64,000 bases of DNA from Diplonema japonicum (Eukaryota; Euglenozoa; Diplonemea; Diplonemida; Diplonemidae): the NCBI GenBank assembly GCA_964019335.1, contig OZ025648.1, forward strand, positions 434,001 to 498,000. Reading direction: 5' to 3'. This document shows, piece after piece, positions 44,501 to 57,890 of the stretch. A program made the translations under genes and the position numbers. Positions within the stretch are counted from its first letter, which is position 1. Each line of letters opens with the position of its first letter. Under the pieces are notes generated by a model. The model saw only the letters and a list, made by a program, of their open reading frames with translations. It was not told where the DNA came from and made no database searches.

Positions 44501-47500
44501 TCATCATGCAGCTCCTCCATTTTTGTTCCAAGCTCCTCCTTCACCATGTCGAGTGCCTTCTGCAGCTCTTCCTCCCTGACTGCAAGTGCTGCTCTGAGGG
44601 CCTCACACTCGTTTGCAAGCTCGTTGTTGGACTCACCGATGGTTGTGAGTTCATTTTCTTTCAAAGTGAATGACTCGCCAAGTCTTGTCTGTGCTTCCTC
44701 AGATTCTCGAAGTTCCGCGTCTGTAGCAACCTGCTTCTCGTGTGCCTCCTGAAGTTCTGCGTCCTTCGCGGTGATTACTTCCTTTGCTTCGTCAAGGCTG
44801 GCCTGCACCGTCTTTTGGTCTTCTTCCTTCTCGGAGAGTGCCGCCTTCAGCCCTTCGCACTCCTTCGCAAGGTCCTCGTTAGACTCACCTATGGTGGCAA
44901 GCTCGGTGTCCTTTGCGGTAAGGGTCTCCTTCGCCTCGTCGAGGGATGCTTGCAGAGCAGCGATCTCACTCTTCTGATTCTCGCCTGCCTCTTGCAGCTC
45001 GCTCACTCTTGTCCCAAGCTCGTTCTTGACCACCTCGAGTGCCTTCCTCAGTTCTTCCTCCCTTGCGGAAAGCGTTTCCCTGAGGGCAGCACATTCGCTT
45101 GCAAGGTTTTCGTTTGAGCTATCAATGGTGGTGAGCTCGCCTTCCTTCGACAAAAGGGCCTCCTTCGTCTCAGTAAGACCTGCTTGCAACGCCTTCGAGG
45201 CTTCCTCAGACTCTTGAAGCTTTGAATCAGTCTCGGATAGCTTCTCTTGTGCCTCCTGGAGCTTTGAATCAGTTTCGGACAGCTTCTCTTGCACTTCCTG
45301 AAGCTCATCTTTGACCCCATCAAGCTCCTTCATGAGATCCTCATTGGTGCCGCCGATGGTGGTGAGCTCACTTTCGGTTGTTTCAAGTGCCTCCTTCATC
45401 TCGTCAAGGCTAGCTCGCAGTGCCTTCGAAGCCTCCTCGGATTCCTGAAGCTTTGCATCGGTGGCAAACTGCTTCTCCTGTGCCGCTTTTAATCCAGACT
45501 CTGACTGTACGAGCCCCGCGTCCAGCTCTTTGTTCTTGGCACTGAGGGCCTCAAGCTCCCTGTCCTTCATGTTGATGACAATGCCCACTTCGTCTTCTGT
45601 GCTTGCAGCATGCGCTGATATCTCATCCAGCTTGTTTTGCAACTCGTTGTTGCTGGTGGCCAGTGTCAGCAGCTCACTCTTCAGGTCAGTTATCTCTCTG
45701 TTGGCTTCTGCCAAGAAGGCCTCGTGCTCTTCCTTCATCATCTCGATCTGGTCCCGGAGCTGCTCTTCGATGATAGAGCTCTCTTCATTGCACTCGGTGG
45801 CTTGTTCCAGCTTCTTCGCAGTTTCCATTTCGTTTGTTTTGGTAACTTGCAACACTTCACGCAGCTGGGCAACTTCAGTCTGGGCTTCTTCAAGCTCTTT
45901 TTGTGACGCAACACGCGTTGCCTTCACCATATCACTGGCTTTCTCAAGGGACTCTTGTGTGGACAGTAAACCTGCCTCAATTGACGCGCACTGAGTCTGC
46001 GACTCCTCAAGTCTTGATCTTGTCTCGGCTAGTTCCTCGCCAAGCACCTTAGAGTTCTCTTCTTGCTCATCGATTGCTGCTTCTGCGTGTTCAAGGAGCT
46101 TTCTTATATCCTCGAACTCGTGCAGCAGGGTGCTCTCACGTTCTTCTGATGCCAATACCTCGGCTTCTAATGTTGTGATTTGGGCGTCCTTGGTCTCGAT
46201 CTCTCCACGCAGGATGTCAAGCTCCTTTTGGAACACTTCGCCGTCGTCTTTCGACTCATTGCACAGCATCTCAAGATCACTCTGCGAGTCCTCGATCTCC
46301 TCGTGAGCAATTTCCAAGAGAGTCCTCGTCTGCAACAGTGCCACCTCGGCCTCATCGCCCTTTGATTGCGCCTCTTCAAGGTTTGTCTGCAAATCTTTGG
46401 ACATCGTGAGAGAGCGTTCCAGTTGTTCCCTTGCTTCCTGCAGCTCTGTTTCCATTTGATTATTCTCTTCCTTCGCTTCATGCAGTGCATTCTGTATCCT
46501 CCTTAGCCCTTCGTCTTTGGACTCTTCAGTCTCGGAAAGTAGGTCCTCTAGGGCTGCAACCGTCTTCCTTGCAGCCTCCTCAGAGTCCTGTAGCTCTTGA
46601 AGCTTGACATTAGTAGCGACTTTCTCCACTTGAGCATCCTGAAGCTCTGCTTCTTTGGCTGCGAGTTCACGGCTTGTCTCTTCAAGTTTTGTCTTCTGGG
46701 CAGTAGAAGCATCCTCTACCTCTTTCAATTTTGTTGCAGTGGACTCTTTCACAGCGGCCAGTTGCTGCTCGATGAGGTTCAAGTGTTCCTGTTGCTCGTC
46801 AAATGCTGCATTTTCGAGCTTTTTAGCTTCTGCAGCACCATTCCGCACTTTCTCCAGCTCCTCACGAGTCTCCTCCTGTTCATTTGCTGCGACTTGAAGC
46901 TCCTCCTCTCTTGCCTCGAGCTCCTTCCCAGCTCGAGTCAGGTTCTTTCGCAAGGTTTCAACTTCCTTCTGGAACATCTCTCCGTCGTCTTTCGATTGCG
47001 AGCTCAGCAGTTCCAGATCACTCTGCGTCGCCTCATGCTCTTCTTTGGCCTTCTTCAGCGAGGTGCACGCCTCCGCCAGTTCTTCTTCCCTCAGCCCGAT
47101 AGTCGTCTGCGACTCTTCAAGGCTTGTCTGAAGGTTCTTCGACACGGCGAGCGAGCGCTCCAGCTGCCCTTTCGTCTCCTGGAGCTCCGTCTCTGCAAGG
47201 TTCGTCTTTTCACCCGCCTCGCGCAGTGCTTCTTCGAACTCCCTCAGCTTCCCATCCTTGGCCTGTTCCGTCTCTGCACAGAGCTTCCTTGAGTCCTCAA
47301 GTTCACTTTGCAGGGATTCTTCTTTCGCACCAAGTTCTTTCAGCTCCTTCTCTTTCTTCATGATGCATCCCTTGGCTTCTTCCAGCTGCGTCGCTAGCGT
47401 TGCAGCTTTCTCTTGAAGCTCGTTTTCATTTGCAGCAAGTACTTCTTTCGTCTCCTGTAGGCTGTCCTGCAATACCTTCGAGGCCTCCTCAGATTCCTGA

Positions 47501-50500
47501 AGCTTTGAATCAGTCTCGGACAGCTTCTCTTGCACTTCCTGAAGCTTTGAATCAGTCTCGGATAGCTTCTCTTGTGCCTCCTGAAGCTTTGAATCAGTCC
47601 CGGACAGCTTCTCTTGTGCCTCCTGAAGTTCTTTCATGAGATCCTCATTGGTGCCGCCGATAGTGGTGAGCTCACTTTCGGTTGTTTCAAGTGCCTCCTT
47701 CATCTCTTCAAGGCTAGCTTGCAGTGCCTTCGAAGCCTCCTCGGATTCCTGAAGCTTTGCATCGATAGCAGACTGCTTCTCCTGTGATTCTTGAAGTTCT
47801 GCCTCCTTCGTGGCAATCGCTTCCTTCGCCTCGTCAAGGCTCGTTTGCAGTGCTTGAACTGCCTCAGAGAGCATTGCCTCAGTGTGGCTCGATTTCTCCT
47901 TCACCGCCTCCATAGCTTCATTCATGCTTGATGATGTCTTTTCAGCTTCTTCAAGAACTTGCTCAAGCTCTTCTTCCCTCTCAGCGATCGCCGTCTTCAG
48001 TGTCACGCACTCGTCTGCAAGGTTGCTGTGTGCTTCTCTTGCAGAGATCAATTCACCGTCCTTGGCAACAAGGGCCTCCTTCGTCTCGTCAAGAGCGGTC
48101 TGCAGGGCTTCTCCTGCTTGTTGCAGCTCAGTGACTTGCATCCCAAGCTCCTCCTCTCGCGCAGCAAGTGTTGCCTTCACACTGTCACGCTCTTCTGCGA
48201 GGTCCTCGTTAGAGCTACCGATGGTGGTGAGTTCAGTTTCCTTCAAAGATAGTGCCTCCTGAAGTGCCCTCGATGCTTCTTCTGATTCCTGAAGTTGAGC
48301 ATCAGTCGCAGCCTGTTTCTTCTGTGCTTCTTGAAGTTCCGTGGTGAGTGCCTCGTGCGCCTCTTTGAGGTTCGTCTGCAGTGCTTCAACTGCACGGATT
48401 GCATTCTGCAGCTCCTCCACCTGTTCCTGTGTCTCCTTGAGCTCCTGCTCCTTCTCCCTTCCCTGCTCTTGAAGTGCCTTAACTTGTTCTTCTGTGGTGT
48501 GCAGTTTTTCAGCAAGCTCGCCCTGCGTTGATTCGGCAGTGCTTCGTGCAGAGTCTAGGTTCTCCATCAGTCCCACGAGCGATTCCTCCTTCTCTTGCAG
48601 TGCTTTTGATGTCTGTTCCAGCGCTCTCTTCAGTGCAGCAAGTTCTTCCTCTTTGTTTTTAAGGGCCTCTTGAGCTATCTCCACCTCGCTGCAGACGCCT
48701 TCCAGCTTCTTTTCCACCTCAGCAAGCTTCTCCTCTGTCTGTCCGAGCTGCTGCTTGGTTTGATGAAGAGTTTGGCGCTCAGATTCCAGGTCCGTGAGTA
48801 GGGCTTCTTGTGAGTTGGAGAAGCCGTCCTGCACGGTCTTCAGGGTGTTCTTCAGCTTTGCGCACTGGCTGAGTGCGTCTTCTAACTTGTTCTTCGTGTT
48901 CTGGTGGGACTCTGCAGAGAGCTCAAGGTCAGATTTTGAGTTTTCGAGCTGCTGTGTAGTTGCACGGTTGTCGGTCTCCGCCTTGCTGAGCTCCAATTTG
49001 AGCTTGGAGTAGTCTTCTGTAAGCTGCAAATTGTCCTGCTTGGCTTGCTCTGTTGCCAGCTCAGCATTGCGCAACTCCTCCTCACCGACATTGCGCTTCT
49101 TGTTGAGTAAGTCCAACTCCAGGGCGTGCTTCTCATGCAGAGACTGCATTTCTGCCTCTTTCTCGTCGCCCGCAAGCTGCAGCTCAGCGAGCTGTTTCTT
49201 GGCATCTTCCTCGGCTTTCTTTGCTTTGCGCACTTCGCGCTCCTTGTTACGGGTGGCATCCAGGGCTTCCATCAGCTCGTTTTGCAAGGTGCGTAGCTCG
49301 GACTGATTGTTCTTTACGGAACCCTGCGCTGAAGTCTTTAGCCTGTTGAGCTCGGCTTTCACAGCCGCAAGATCCTCGCACGCTTCTTCATGGTCTTGGG
49401 TTGCTGTGTCCAGCTTCTCGTTTAGCAGTGCACGCTCGGTGGTCATCTTGAGGATGTCATTCCTGATCTCTGCGATGGTCTTGTTCGCTTCCTCCAGTTC
49501 CGCAAAGGCAGCGTCTTTGGATATGGCTAGTTCTTTGTCCTTGTCGTCAAGACTCTTTTGCATTTTCTGCAGCTTACCGTCCATCTCCTCCATTTCGGTG
49601 AGCAGTTCGTTCTTAGACGCATCGTGGGTCGCCTTCTCACGAGCACTCTCTCTCTCGTGCTTCCCTTCCTTTGCCTTCATCTCTCGCTTCAGATCAGCAA
49701 GGTCGTCCTCTTTGCTGCGAACATCCTTCCTTAGCTCTTCTGCTTTGGTGCTAACATCCTTCAGCTTGCCCTTCAACTCTTCAACGGCTTCCTTGAGGTC
49801 TTTGATCTCAGCCTCCTTCTCTGTCACGGTCTCCTCATGCTCTTCGTTTGCGTCCTTCAGGCTGCGCACCGCTTCAGCCAGAGAATTCTTGCACTGTGAC
49901 AGCTCGTCTGAGAGGTCCATCAGCTTCTGCGAATACTCCTCTGCTGCCGAGTCCCCTTCGTCTGAAAGCCTCTTTGTGTTGTTCTTCGCTGATTCCAACA
50001 ACTTCGTCGCTTTTTCCAGCTTCTTGGAAAGCTCGCGACTTTGCTCTGCCTCTTCTTTCTGGCTGTTCTCAAGGTTGCGGATTTTCTTCTCCAGCTTCTC
50101 GGACTCTTTCTGTGCTTTTTCTTTCTTTTTCTTCAGCTCGTTTGTAAGCTCAGCAATCTGGTCTGCTGCGTCTGTCCTTGTGCTGTGTACCTCCTCCTCA
50201 GAGTAACTCAAGGTCCTCGACAACAGTGCGACTCTCTCATCCCGCTCTGTGATGAGCTGCTCCAGCTCAGTGATGGCCGCACTCGACCTCCTCTCCATGT
50301 CGTAGATCTCCTGTTGCTTCGCGTCCAGCTGGTCGAGGAGCTCGTCCTGGTTTGCTGTGGCCTTCTGCTGCAGGGTCTGCAACTGCTCCTTTGTCAGCAC
50401 CAGGTCGTTCTCGGTCATGTCCAGCTCCTCCCGAACGCTGTCGTGCAGCTGCTTCTTCGACTGCAAATCGATCCCCGCCTTTGCGAGCTCGCTCCGCGCC

Positions 50501-53500
50501 ACCTCCAGCTCTTCGTTCTTCCCATGCAGCTCCTTTTCCATCAACACCGACAGCTCTTCCACCTTCGCTTCTGCCTTCTCGAGTTCTTCCTGCAGGTCAT
50601 CGCGCTCCTTCATCAGCTCCTTGTTCGCTTCCCCGACATTGGCAAGCTCCTCCACCTTCTCCGCGAGGGCTTCCTTCCCCACGGTAAGGTTAGCCTGCAA
50701 AGCCTCCTCGGATTCCTGAAGTTTCGCGTCGGTGGCAGACTGCTTCTCCTGTGATTCTTGAAGTTCTGCCTCCTTCGTGGCAATCGATTCTTTCGCCTCG
50801 TCAAGGCTCGTTTGCAGTGCTTGAACTGCCTCAGAGAGCTCTGTCTCGGTGCTGCTCGACCTCTCCTTCATTGCCTCCATGGCTGCTTCCAGACGAGCTA
50901 GCTTCCCCCCTGCTTCTTGAAGCTCTTGCGATTTGTCGTCATAAGCGGACTGCGCCGTGTTCCTCACAACTGTGAGCTCGGCCTCCTTGTCGATGAGAGC
51001 CGCCGTCACCTCGTCAAACCTGACTTGCAGTGCGCTGGTCGAATCGTTTGCTTTCTTCAACTCCTCACGAGTCTCCTCCTGTTCATTTGCTGCGACTTGA
51101 AGCTCCTCCTCTCTTGCCTCGAGCTCCTTCCCAGCTCGAGTCAGGTTCTTTCGCAAGGTTTCAACTTCCTTCTGGAACATCTCTCCGTCGTCTTTCGATT
51201 GCGAGCTCAGCAGTTCCAGATCACTCTGCGTCGCCTCATGCTCTTCTTTGGCCTTCTTCAGCGAGGTGCACGCCTCCGCCAGTTCTTCTTCCCTCAGCCC
51301 GATAGTCGTCTGCGACTCTTCAAGGCTTGTCTGAAGGTTCTTCGACACGGCGAGCGAGCGCTCCAGCTGCCCTTTCGTCTCCTGGAGCTCCGTCTCTGCA
51401 AGGTTCGTCTTTTCACCCGCCTCGCGCAGTGCTTCTTCGAACTCCCTCAGCTTCCCATCCTTGGCCTGTTCCGTCTCTGCACAGAGCTTCCTTGAGTCCT
51501 CAAGTTCACTTTGCAGGGATTCTTCTTTCGCACCAAGTTCTTTCAGCTCCTTCTCTTTCTTCATGATGCACTCATTTGAATCTTGAAGTTGTGCCTCTAG
51601 TTCCGATACTCTGGCAGCACTGCTCGCAGCAGTTGTTTCAACTTCCTGCAGCTCCATAGTTTTGGCCGAAAGCTCGCTGATGAGAACACCCGACCTGTCG
51701 TGAAGTTCACCTTCCTTCGAAGCAAGTGCCTCCTTCATCACGTCAAGACCGGCTTGCAGTGCCTTCAAGGCCTCTTCAGACTTCTGGAGTTTCTGCTCAG
51801 TTTCAGACTGCTTCTCCTGTGCCTCCTGAAGCTCTTTAATCAAACCTTCGTTGGTGACGTTGGCTGTGGCGAGTTTACTTGCGTTTGCACCAAATGCTTC
51901 TTTTGTCTCGTCGAGTGTTGCTTGCAGTGCCTTCAAAGCCTCCTCGGACTCCTGAAGGCTCGACTCAGTCTCGGACTGCTTCTCACGCACCTCCTGGAGT
52001 TCTGTCGCCTTCGTGGTTGTTGCCTCGTTGGCCTCGTCAAGGCTTGTTTGCAGTGCTTTCGCTGCAGCTTGCGCCTCTTGAAGCTCAGCGGCAATGGTGG
52101 TATTCTTTATCACTTCTTGCTCCAATGTACTTTCTTTGGTCTCCAGATCTTCGTACGTTGCACGGATTGCATTCTGCAACTCCTCCACCTGTTCCTGTGT
52201 CTCCTTGAGCTCCTGCTCCTTCTCCCTTCCCTGCTCTTGAAGTGCCTTAACTTGTTCTTCTGTGGTGTGCAGTTTTTCAGCAAGCTCGCCCTGCGTTGAT
52301 TCGGCAGTGCTTCGTGCAGAGTCTAGGTTCTCCATCAGTCCCACGAGCGATTCCTCCTTCTCTTGCAGTGCTTTTGATGTCTGTTCCAGCGTGTTATTCA
52401 GTGCAGCAAGCTCTTCTTCTTTGTTTTTAAGGGCCTCTTGAGCTGTCTCCACCTCGCTGCAGACGCCCTCTAGCTTCTTTTCCACCTCAGCAAGCTGCTC
52501 TTCCAGTGCTGTCACCCTCTGCCGTGATGATTCTACATCCGCCTGGCTTTGGACAAGTTCTTCGTTTTTGTTGTTCAGAGCTGTTTTCATCGAAGCAAGC
52601 TCAGCACGGACGCCCTCCAGTTCCTGTTGGGTTTTCTGGGTCTCCAATGCACCGCTCTTGCCCGACTCCGTAGCGGAGGCAAGGTCGCTGAGGGCATGCT
52701 GGTGATCGGCTGCCAGCTTGGTACTCTCCATAATTCGCTCACGCAGCTCGACCTTTAAGGAGTCACGTTGCTCAGCTGCCTCATTGCGCTCCATCGTGAT
52801 CTGCATGAGCTCCGCCTTCAGGTCGTCGCACTCAGCATGAGAAGCATCAAGGAGGGTCCTCGACTCCTCAGTAAGGGAGTCCACTTCCGCAACCTTCCCG
52901 TCGTAGGCATTCTGCAGTGCCATCAGGCTTTCCCCCTTCGCTTGCAGCTTATCTTCAAAATCGGCCAGGGCGTTTTCATGCTCCTTGTTCGTCTTCTCAA
53001 CCTCAGCAAGCTTCCCTTCGGTGGCCTCCATCTGCTCGTTCACTGTTGCGGCCTCTCCCGTGAGGGATGCTAGTTTCTGCGTCAGCTGTTCGATATCCTG
53101 CTGGGCTTTTGCGTTTGTGTCTTCCAGCTCCTTGACTTGTGCTTTGAAGGCATCGAGCTGCTGTGCTAGCTCTTCTATAGACTTCGCCGACTCACGTCCA
53201 TTCGCTAGCATCTCTTCTGTGAAGGCACTGGTGGTGGCCTCGGCTTCCTTCTGTACCTTCTCAAGCTCGTCATTTAGGTGGCCTAACGTGGCTCGCACCT
53301 TAGTAGTAGGGGAAGCTGCCTCTGGCAGTGTGGTCGCAACCCCTTCGAGCTCCGCCAGTGTGCGCCTCATGGTGTCCTCTGATGCTGCGCAGTGAGCGAT
53401 GGCCTTCTGCATGCATGCCCTGCAGGCGTCTGTGACACATGTCAACCACCCAGCAGAGAGGTCCTTGCGCAGGGAGCTCTCCTCGTGGAAGAGCTGGTTA

Positions 53501-55743
53501 AGTTCCTTCTCATTCTGCTGCTGTGCGATCTTCGCGGCAGTCTCACGCTGCCTTGTCTGCAGGTCGATTAGAATCTGCTTGTTGGCCTCAGACATGTTGC
53601 CAAGCCTGCTGATGTCCATGTCGTGGTAGCTCTTTAGGGACTCGAGAGCGAAGTCTGTTGCTGCGATTGTCGCGTTCAACTCAGCTGTCACCTCTCGCAG
53701 CTTGCGCATACTATCGTCTAAGTGCTGCTGTGTCTGCTTGATCCCTTCGTTCACGACCTCTGTGACAGGTTGGTGGTGTTCTGTGGCTTGTTTCACCACT
53801 AATGCAGAGAGTTTGTTTTCCAACCCGATGATGGTGCTGCTTGCGTTGCGGCACTGCTGCTCTGCTGCATCGGCACGTTCCTCCTCCTGCGTCTTGGTTT
53901 GCTCCGTTGCCATGAGCTCTGCTGTCAATGCCTTGATCTCGTTGTGCAGCTGTTGGACGACAGGGTCGGCGCTGTCGACGTGGATGTTGGGAACCACTGT
54001 CCGCTTCTGCGCTTCAACGACCTTGGCCTCTGCAAGCATCAACTCCTGCGTCCTGGAAACCAGCGCTTCAGATGCTTCTGAATGGAGTGCAACTGCCTCG
54101 CGCTCCGACTGCCTCGCGGCAGCAAGCTCCTCCACAGTGGCGATGGTAGACTCCTTCAGCCTCTCAAGCTCTGCGGCGGCCACTGATGTGTCGTATTTGG
54201 CAGCGTCGCGTTCCTCCTCAAGTTCCTTGATTTGCATGAGACGTTGCCTGCCTTTCTCCTGTGAAGCCAACAGCATGCCCCTCAGATCCACATCCTGCTT
54301 CTGCTCGGAGGAAGAGGCATTCAACAACTTCTTCCTTGACGACACGATCTCCTCAAGCATGCCGAACAGGCTGTCGTCCTTCGCACTGTCAGGGAACTCA
54401 ACACGCAGGGTGTCATCGATCTCAGACAGTTGCTTCTCGAGTTGCAAGATGCGTGCTGCCGCTTGCCCGATGTTGTCGTTTGATGCCGATAGCTGCTGGG
54501 TGTAGTCTTCGATGTCGCTGCGCAGCGTGCTGTTCTCCGACTTCAGGTTGTCGAGCTCTACACGGCTTTCCTCGGAAAGCGTGGCAGAGAAAGATGAAAG
54601 CGTCTTCTCGAGTGCGGCATTTTCAGTTTGTAGGGAGCGAAGCTTTTCATCTTGCGTGATGAGAAGGGCTTCTAGCTCGTTGTTTGTTTTTTGTTGCGAG
54701 GAGTCGGTGGGCGTTGCTTCGAGGACGCGAGTGGCAACCTCCTCTCGAAGGATGCGAACTGTGGACTGCTCCTGTTCAAAGCTGCGGAGGAGGTCGATTT
54801 TTTCCATCTCTTGCTGTTTGATAACGGCTTCAAGACGAGTGATCTCGGCGGCGGCTTTCTCGCTGGACAGCGCATGCTCCGACTTAAGGTTGGTGACCGT
54901 TTGCTGAGCGATTGCAAGACCCTCTTGGTACTGCCGTTCACGGTTTTGAAGCGCTTTCTTCTGTGTAGAATACTCGGTGACCTGTTTTTCGTGGTCGTAC
55001 TTAGTCACCACGTCGCTCAGCTGCATGGAATACTTGTGCTCTACCTCGGCGATTAAGTGTGAGATGGACGTTTCCTTCTGTTGCATCTCACGTTCGTGCT
55101 TCATGGTGAGGTCTTGGATCTGCTGTTCGAACCCCTTTCGGATCTCCATAACTGACTCGTCGACCTCGTGTCGCGTTACAGCAGATCTCGATGTCTTCAC
55201 AATGGACTCCTCAGACAAGAATTTCTCCCAGCGTTTGTATGTTTCCCTTGACTCGGTGCAGAATATTACAACTTGGGATTTTCTGTCGCGCATAGTGGCC
55301 TTACCCCATGCGTCGGTGCCTTGTCTGTCTGTGCCGCCGGGTTCTTTTACAAGTTCTAAGCCGAAGTACCAGTATTTCATGGGTTTTGATTGGGTGTTGT
55401 GGTAATGGCTGCGGGTGTGTTCCGGCGGTGTTGGGTTCTCGTGGACGAACCAAAAAAGCTTCACGATAAGCTTGAAATCAATGTCCCCCAGAAGCTTCGA
55501 GTGGTCCCTGCTGTAGCTGCTGTACACTGACAAGCGTCTTGTTTCGTAGTTCACGGCCACCCAGGCTTTCTTCCGGTTTACTCCAAAGGGACCGCCGATT
55601 GACCACAGCTCTCCTGACAACTCTTCACCGTCGTTTTCGCTTTGGCTTAGTTTCATGCTTGTATACCGAGGTGCAAATACACTGCTCGGCATCCCTGTGG
55701 GATGCAGGGCCCCCTCATACTCCGGGGGCGGTGGTGTCGTCAT
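38563..55743 (-). CDS. Giant PH-domain coiled-coil protein (~5,704 residues)
   Basis: Exons are 40099-55743 (ATG 55743, 5,215 codons), 40014-40067 (18 codons) and 38563-39978 (471 codons plus TAG). The introns are tiny: 40068-40098 (31 nt, GTATGA...ACAG) and 39979-40013 (35 nt, GTATGC...ACAG), both phase 0, and the coiled coil continues across them. The N-terminus (about 40-190) looks like a PH domain (LWSIGG...WVAVNYETRRLSVY...W at its last helix). Nearly everything after ~200 is heptad coiled coil rich in Glu/Lys/Ala/Leu/Gln. It includes recurring modules 'LQESEEA-KALQASL' and 'ELTTIG-NEDL'. Large blocks are near-exact DNA duplicates. Likely a long cytoskeletal or membrane-tethering filament (golgin/flagellum-attachment-like), but no orthologue is claimed. 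Confidence 0.9.
42789..43292 (-). repeat. Duplicated block A of giant gene (partner 50277-50780)
   Basis: About 500 bp nearly identical at an offset of 7,488. The flanks diverge at the 'TCGTGGCAATCG' position. Confidence 0.85.
43610..44255 (-). repeat. Duplicated block B of giant gene (partner 44834-45479)
   Basis: About 645 bp with a few substitutions at an offset of 1,224, giving a local near-tandem duplication. Confidence 0.85.
46859..47368 (-). repeat. Duplicated block C of giant gene (partner 51062-51571)
   Basis: About 510 bp appear identical at an offset of 4,203, ending at a shared ATGATGCA. Confidence 0.85.
48393..48728 (-). repeat. Duplicated block D of giant gene (partner 52161-52496)
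   Basis: About 335 bp at an offset of 3,768; identical for the first ~230 bp, then scattered changes. Confidence 0.8.
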
Positions 55744-56060
55744 TGTATTTTTTTTTTCTTCCCACCTCTCCCCCTTTTTTTTTGCGGTGTATGATGCAAA
55801 TAAAAAAAAATAGAGGGGGTAAGAACAAAGAGGAAAGGAGGGGGGAGGAGTAGAAAAAAAAAAGGTATTTTTTTGTTGTTTTTTGTTGTAGTTGTTTGCT
55901 GTTACATTCTAAAAAAAAGGGGGGGGGGGGAAGGGGGGTAAAATGAAATAAAAAAAAGAAAAAAAGTCCTCTCTGCGGCAAGAGATTTACTAGGCAAAAA
56001 AAAGGGGGGGGGGAACTTGTTTTTTTTTCTTGAAATAATATACACATCTCTCTCCTTTCT
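55744..56060. other. Intergenic between giant gene and FOP-like gene
   Basis: G- and A-runs. No coding signal beyond low complexity. Confidence 0.7.
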
Positions 56061-56218
56061 CTAAAATGCATCATCATCATCAACATCATCGTCGTCGTCA
56101 CCGTCATCCGCAGCTGAGAATTCGTCTTCATAAGTTTGCTTTTGAATATTGTCATCGTCATCCTCATCGTCATCCTCATAAGAGGACATGTCATCATCAG
56201 AGTCAATTGTTGATTGAA

Positions 56219-56252
<34 letters not shown>

Positions 56253-56907
56253 ATACCACCCTTCCGTCCTCTTCCACCTGGTGCTGGATGAATGTACCCT
56301 GATCGGGAGTTTTTTCTTCTGGGTCTTTTTCACCTGGGGCCGACACGACAAACCCATCTTGAGACTCAGAAGCTGACAGCGCGCCCTGGTTATCCGCGTA
56401 AGATACAGAACTACTTACAGACCCTTCAGAACAACCTTCTTCGCTTTTTGGTGGGGACGGTGGAGCAGTTTGTGCAATCGGAGGTGCAACGGAAGGGGTT
56501 TGTGAGGAGCTGGCAAGTTTGATCCAATCTTCGATAATGTTGCTTAAAAGCGACCCTGATCGTGCTCCTCCTGTGACACGTTTTAACGCGTCTTCGGGGA
56601 TGTCCAGCTGGACACTTTCATTGTCCATTCCAGCTTCGCCTTTCAGCAGCGATAAGCTGTAGTCTAAGTTTCGGTTTTTTAAGAAATCGGCGACAACAGC
56701 GTAGCCGCGTCTTTCTTCTTTTTTCTCCTTTACTTCTTTTGTTTCCGTTGTTTCGGAATAAACCGGTCTGCCTTCGTCCAGGGTTTTGTTCCGCAGGATG
56801 CTAAGCACGCGTTCCCTCATGTGGGCCTTCATTTTCACCATGGACCCGTCCTTCACCAGGGCTTCGCGAAGGCTGGTTTTTAGCTCCATTGTGCTGTCTT
56901 GGCTCAT
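56061..56907 (-). CDS. FOP/FGFR1OP-like LisH protein (basal body/centriole)
   Basis: Exons are 56257-56907 (ATG 56907) and 56061-56219 (TAG), giving 269 residues. The intron 56220-56256 (37 nt) is GTATGC then A-run to AAAG, phase 0. The N-terminus has the TOF/LisH arrangement of FOP and FOR20: a helix 'ELKTSLREALVKDGSMVKMKAHMRERVLSIL', a linker, then 'VVADFLKNRNLDYSLSLLKGEAG', matching the FOP dimerisation region. Next come a Ser/Pro linker and an extremely acidic C-terminal tail with a 'TYEDEFS' element that recalls the acidic end of FOP. FOP family proteins localise to basal bodies or centriolar satellites and are needed for ciliogenesis. An internal ATG in exon 1 (MELK) is an alternative start. 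Confidence 0.82.
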
Positions 56908-57700
56908 TTTTTTTTTTTTTTTTTCCAAACCCGTCCCCCCACCACTCCGCGTCACCTACCTTGGGAGGGTTTCCCCCCCCCCCCCCCCCCCGATTGACAG
57001 GAAGAACAAAAAAAAAAAAAAAGAAGAAACAAAAGTAGCGCATGTGTTGAGCACGAGTGTCGAAGGGGGAAAAAAAAAAAAAGAAGAAAAAGAGAGAAAG
57101 ACGGGGTTTTTTCCTTTTCTTTTTCTTTTTCTTGTTTTTTTTTTTGTTTTTGTTTTCTTTTTTTTTTTTTTTTTTTTTTTCCCGTCCACAATCTAAGGGA
57201 AGGAGGGGGGAAAAAAAAAGAAGAAGAAGAACAAACGAGAGAAAAAAAAAAGGGAAGGTGTTTTGGATAATTTTTTTTTTTTTAGTGTATTTGTGTTGAG
57301 AGAAAGAAGAAGAAAAAAAATAATAAAAAAAATAATCTTTTTTTTGTTGTTCTTTCATTTCCCTCTTCTTCAGCAAATTAAAAAAAATTGAAGCAAAAGA
57401 AGGAGGGATGGGAAAGGATATAAAGGGGAAAAAAAAAAAAAAAGAAAAAAAAATTGGAAGTTTTGCACTGACAAATTCCTCCTGGACGCCCAAAATGCTC
57501 CTTCAGTGGTCACAAAGAATATCCGGAAGACTTCTTTTTTTTCGGATAAAATAAAAATCCACGACCGCTCCCAAAAGTGGTAAATGAGTATCACTCTGAC
57601 TGGATCCTGGCTTAGTTATGCATAAAGATAAGGCACTTGACACAGACTCTTAAATACCAGGAAGAAAAAAAAAGGGGGGGGGGGAAATCAAAACACGTTA
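56908..57700. other. Upstream interval of FOP-like gene
   Basis: The interval holds a C-run of about 22 (56971-56992) and many A/T runs. The 57470-57620 island is complex but has no supported gene. Confidence 0.55.
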
Positions 57701-57890
57701 ACTCACCCTTTAGGTGTTATGAAAACACTTTTAGAAATACGGGCCGCAAGAAAATGGGGGGGGGGGGGAAACTATTCTTTTTTTAAAGGCATGTGGTTTT
57801 TCATTCACCTACTGGTAAAAAAAGAAGAAGAAAAAAAAGAAAAGGTAATTGTTGAAAGGGGAGAAAAAAAAAAAAAAACAAAAAAAAGAG

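Noticed and set aside
49307-50206. 299-codon Ser/Ala/Phe-rich plus frame and many similar ones at 40-55 kb
   Set aside because: They are antisense to repetitive Glu/Lys/Leu coiled-coil codons, which leaves long open shadows.
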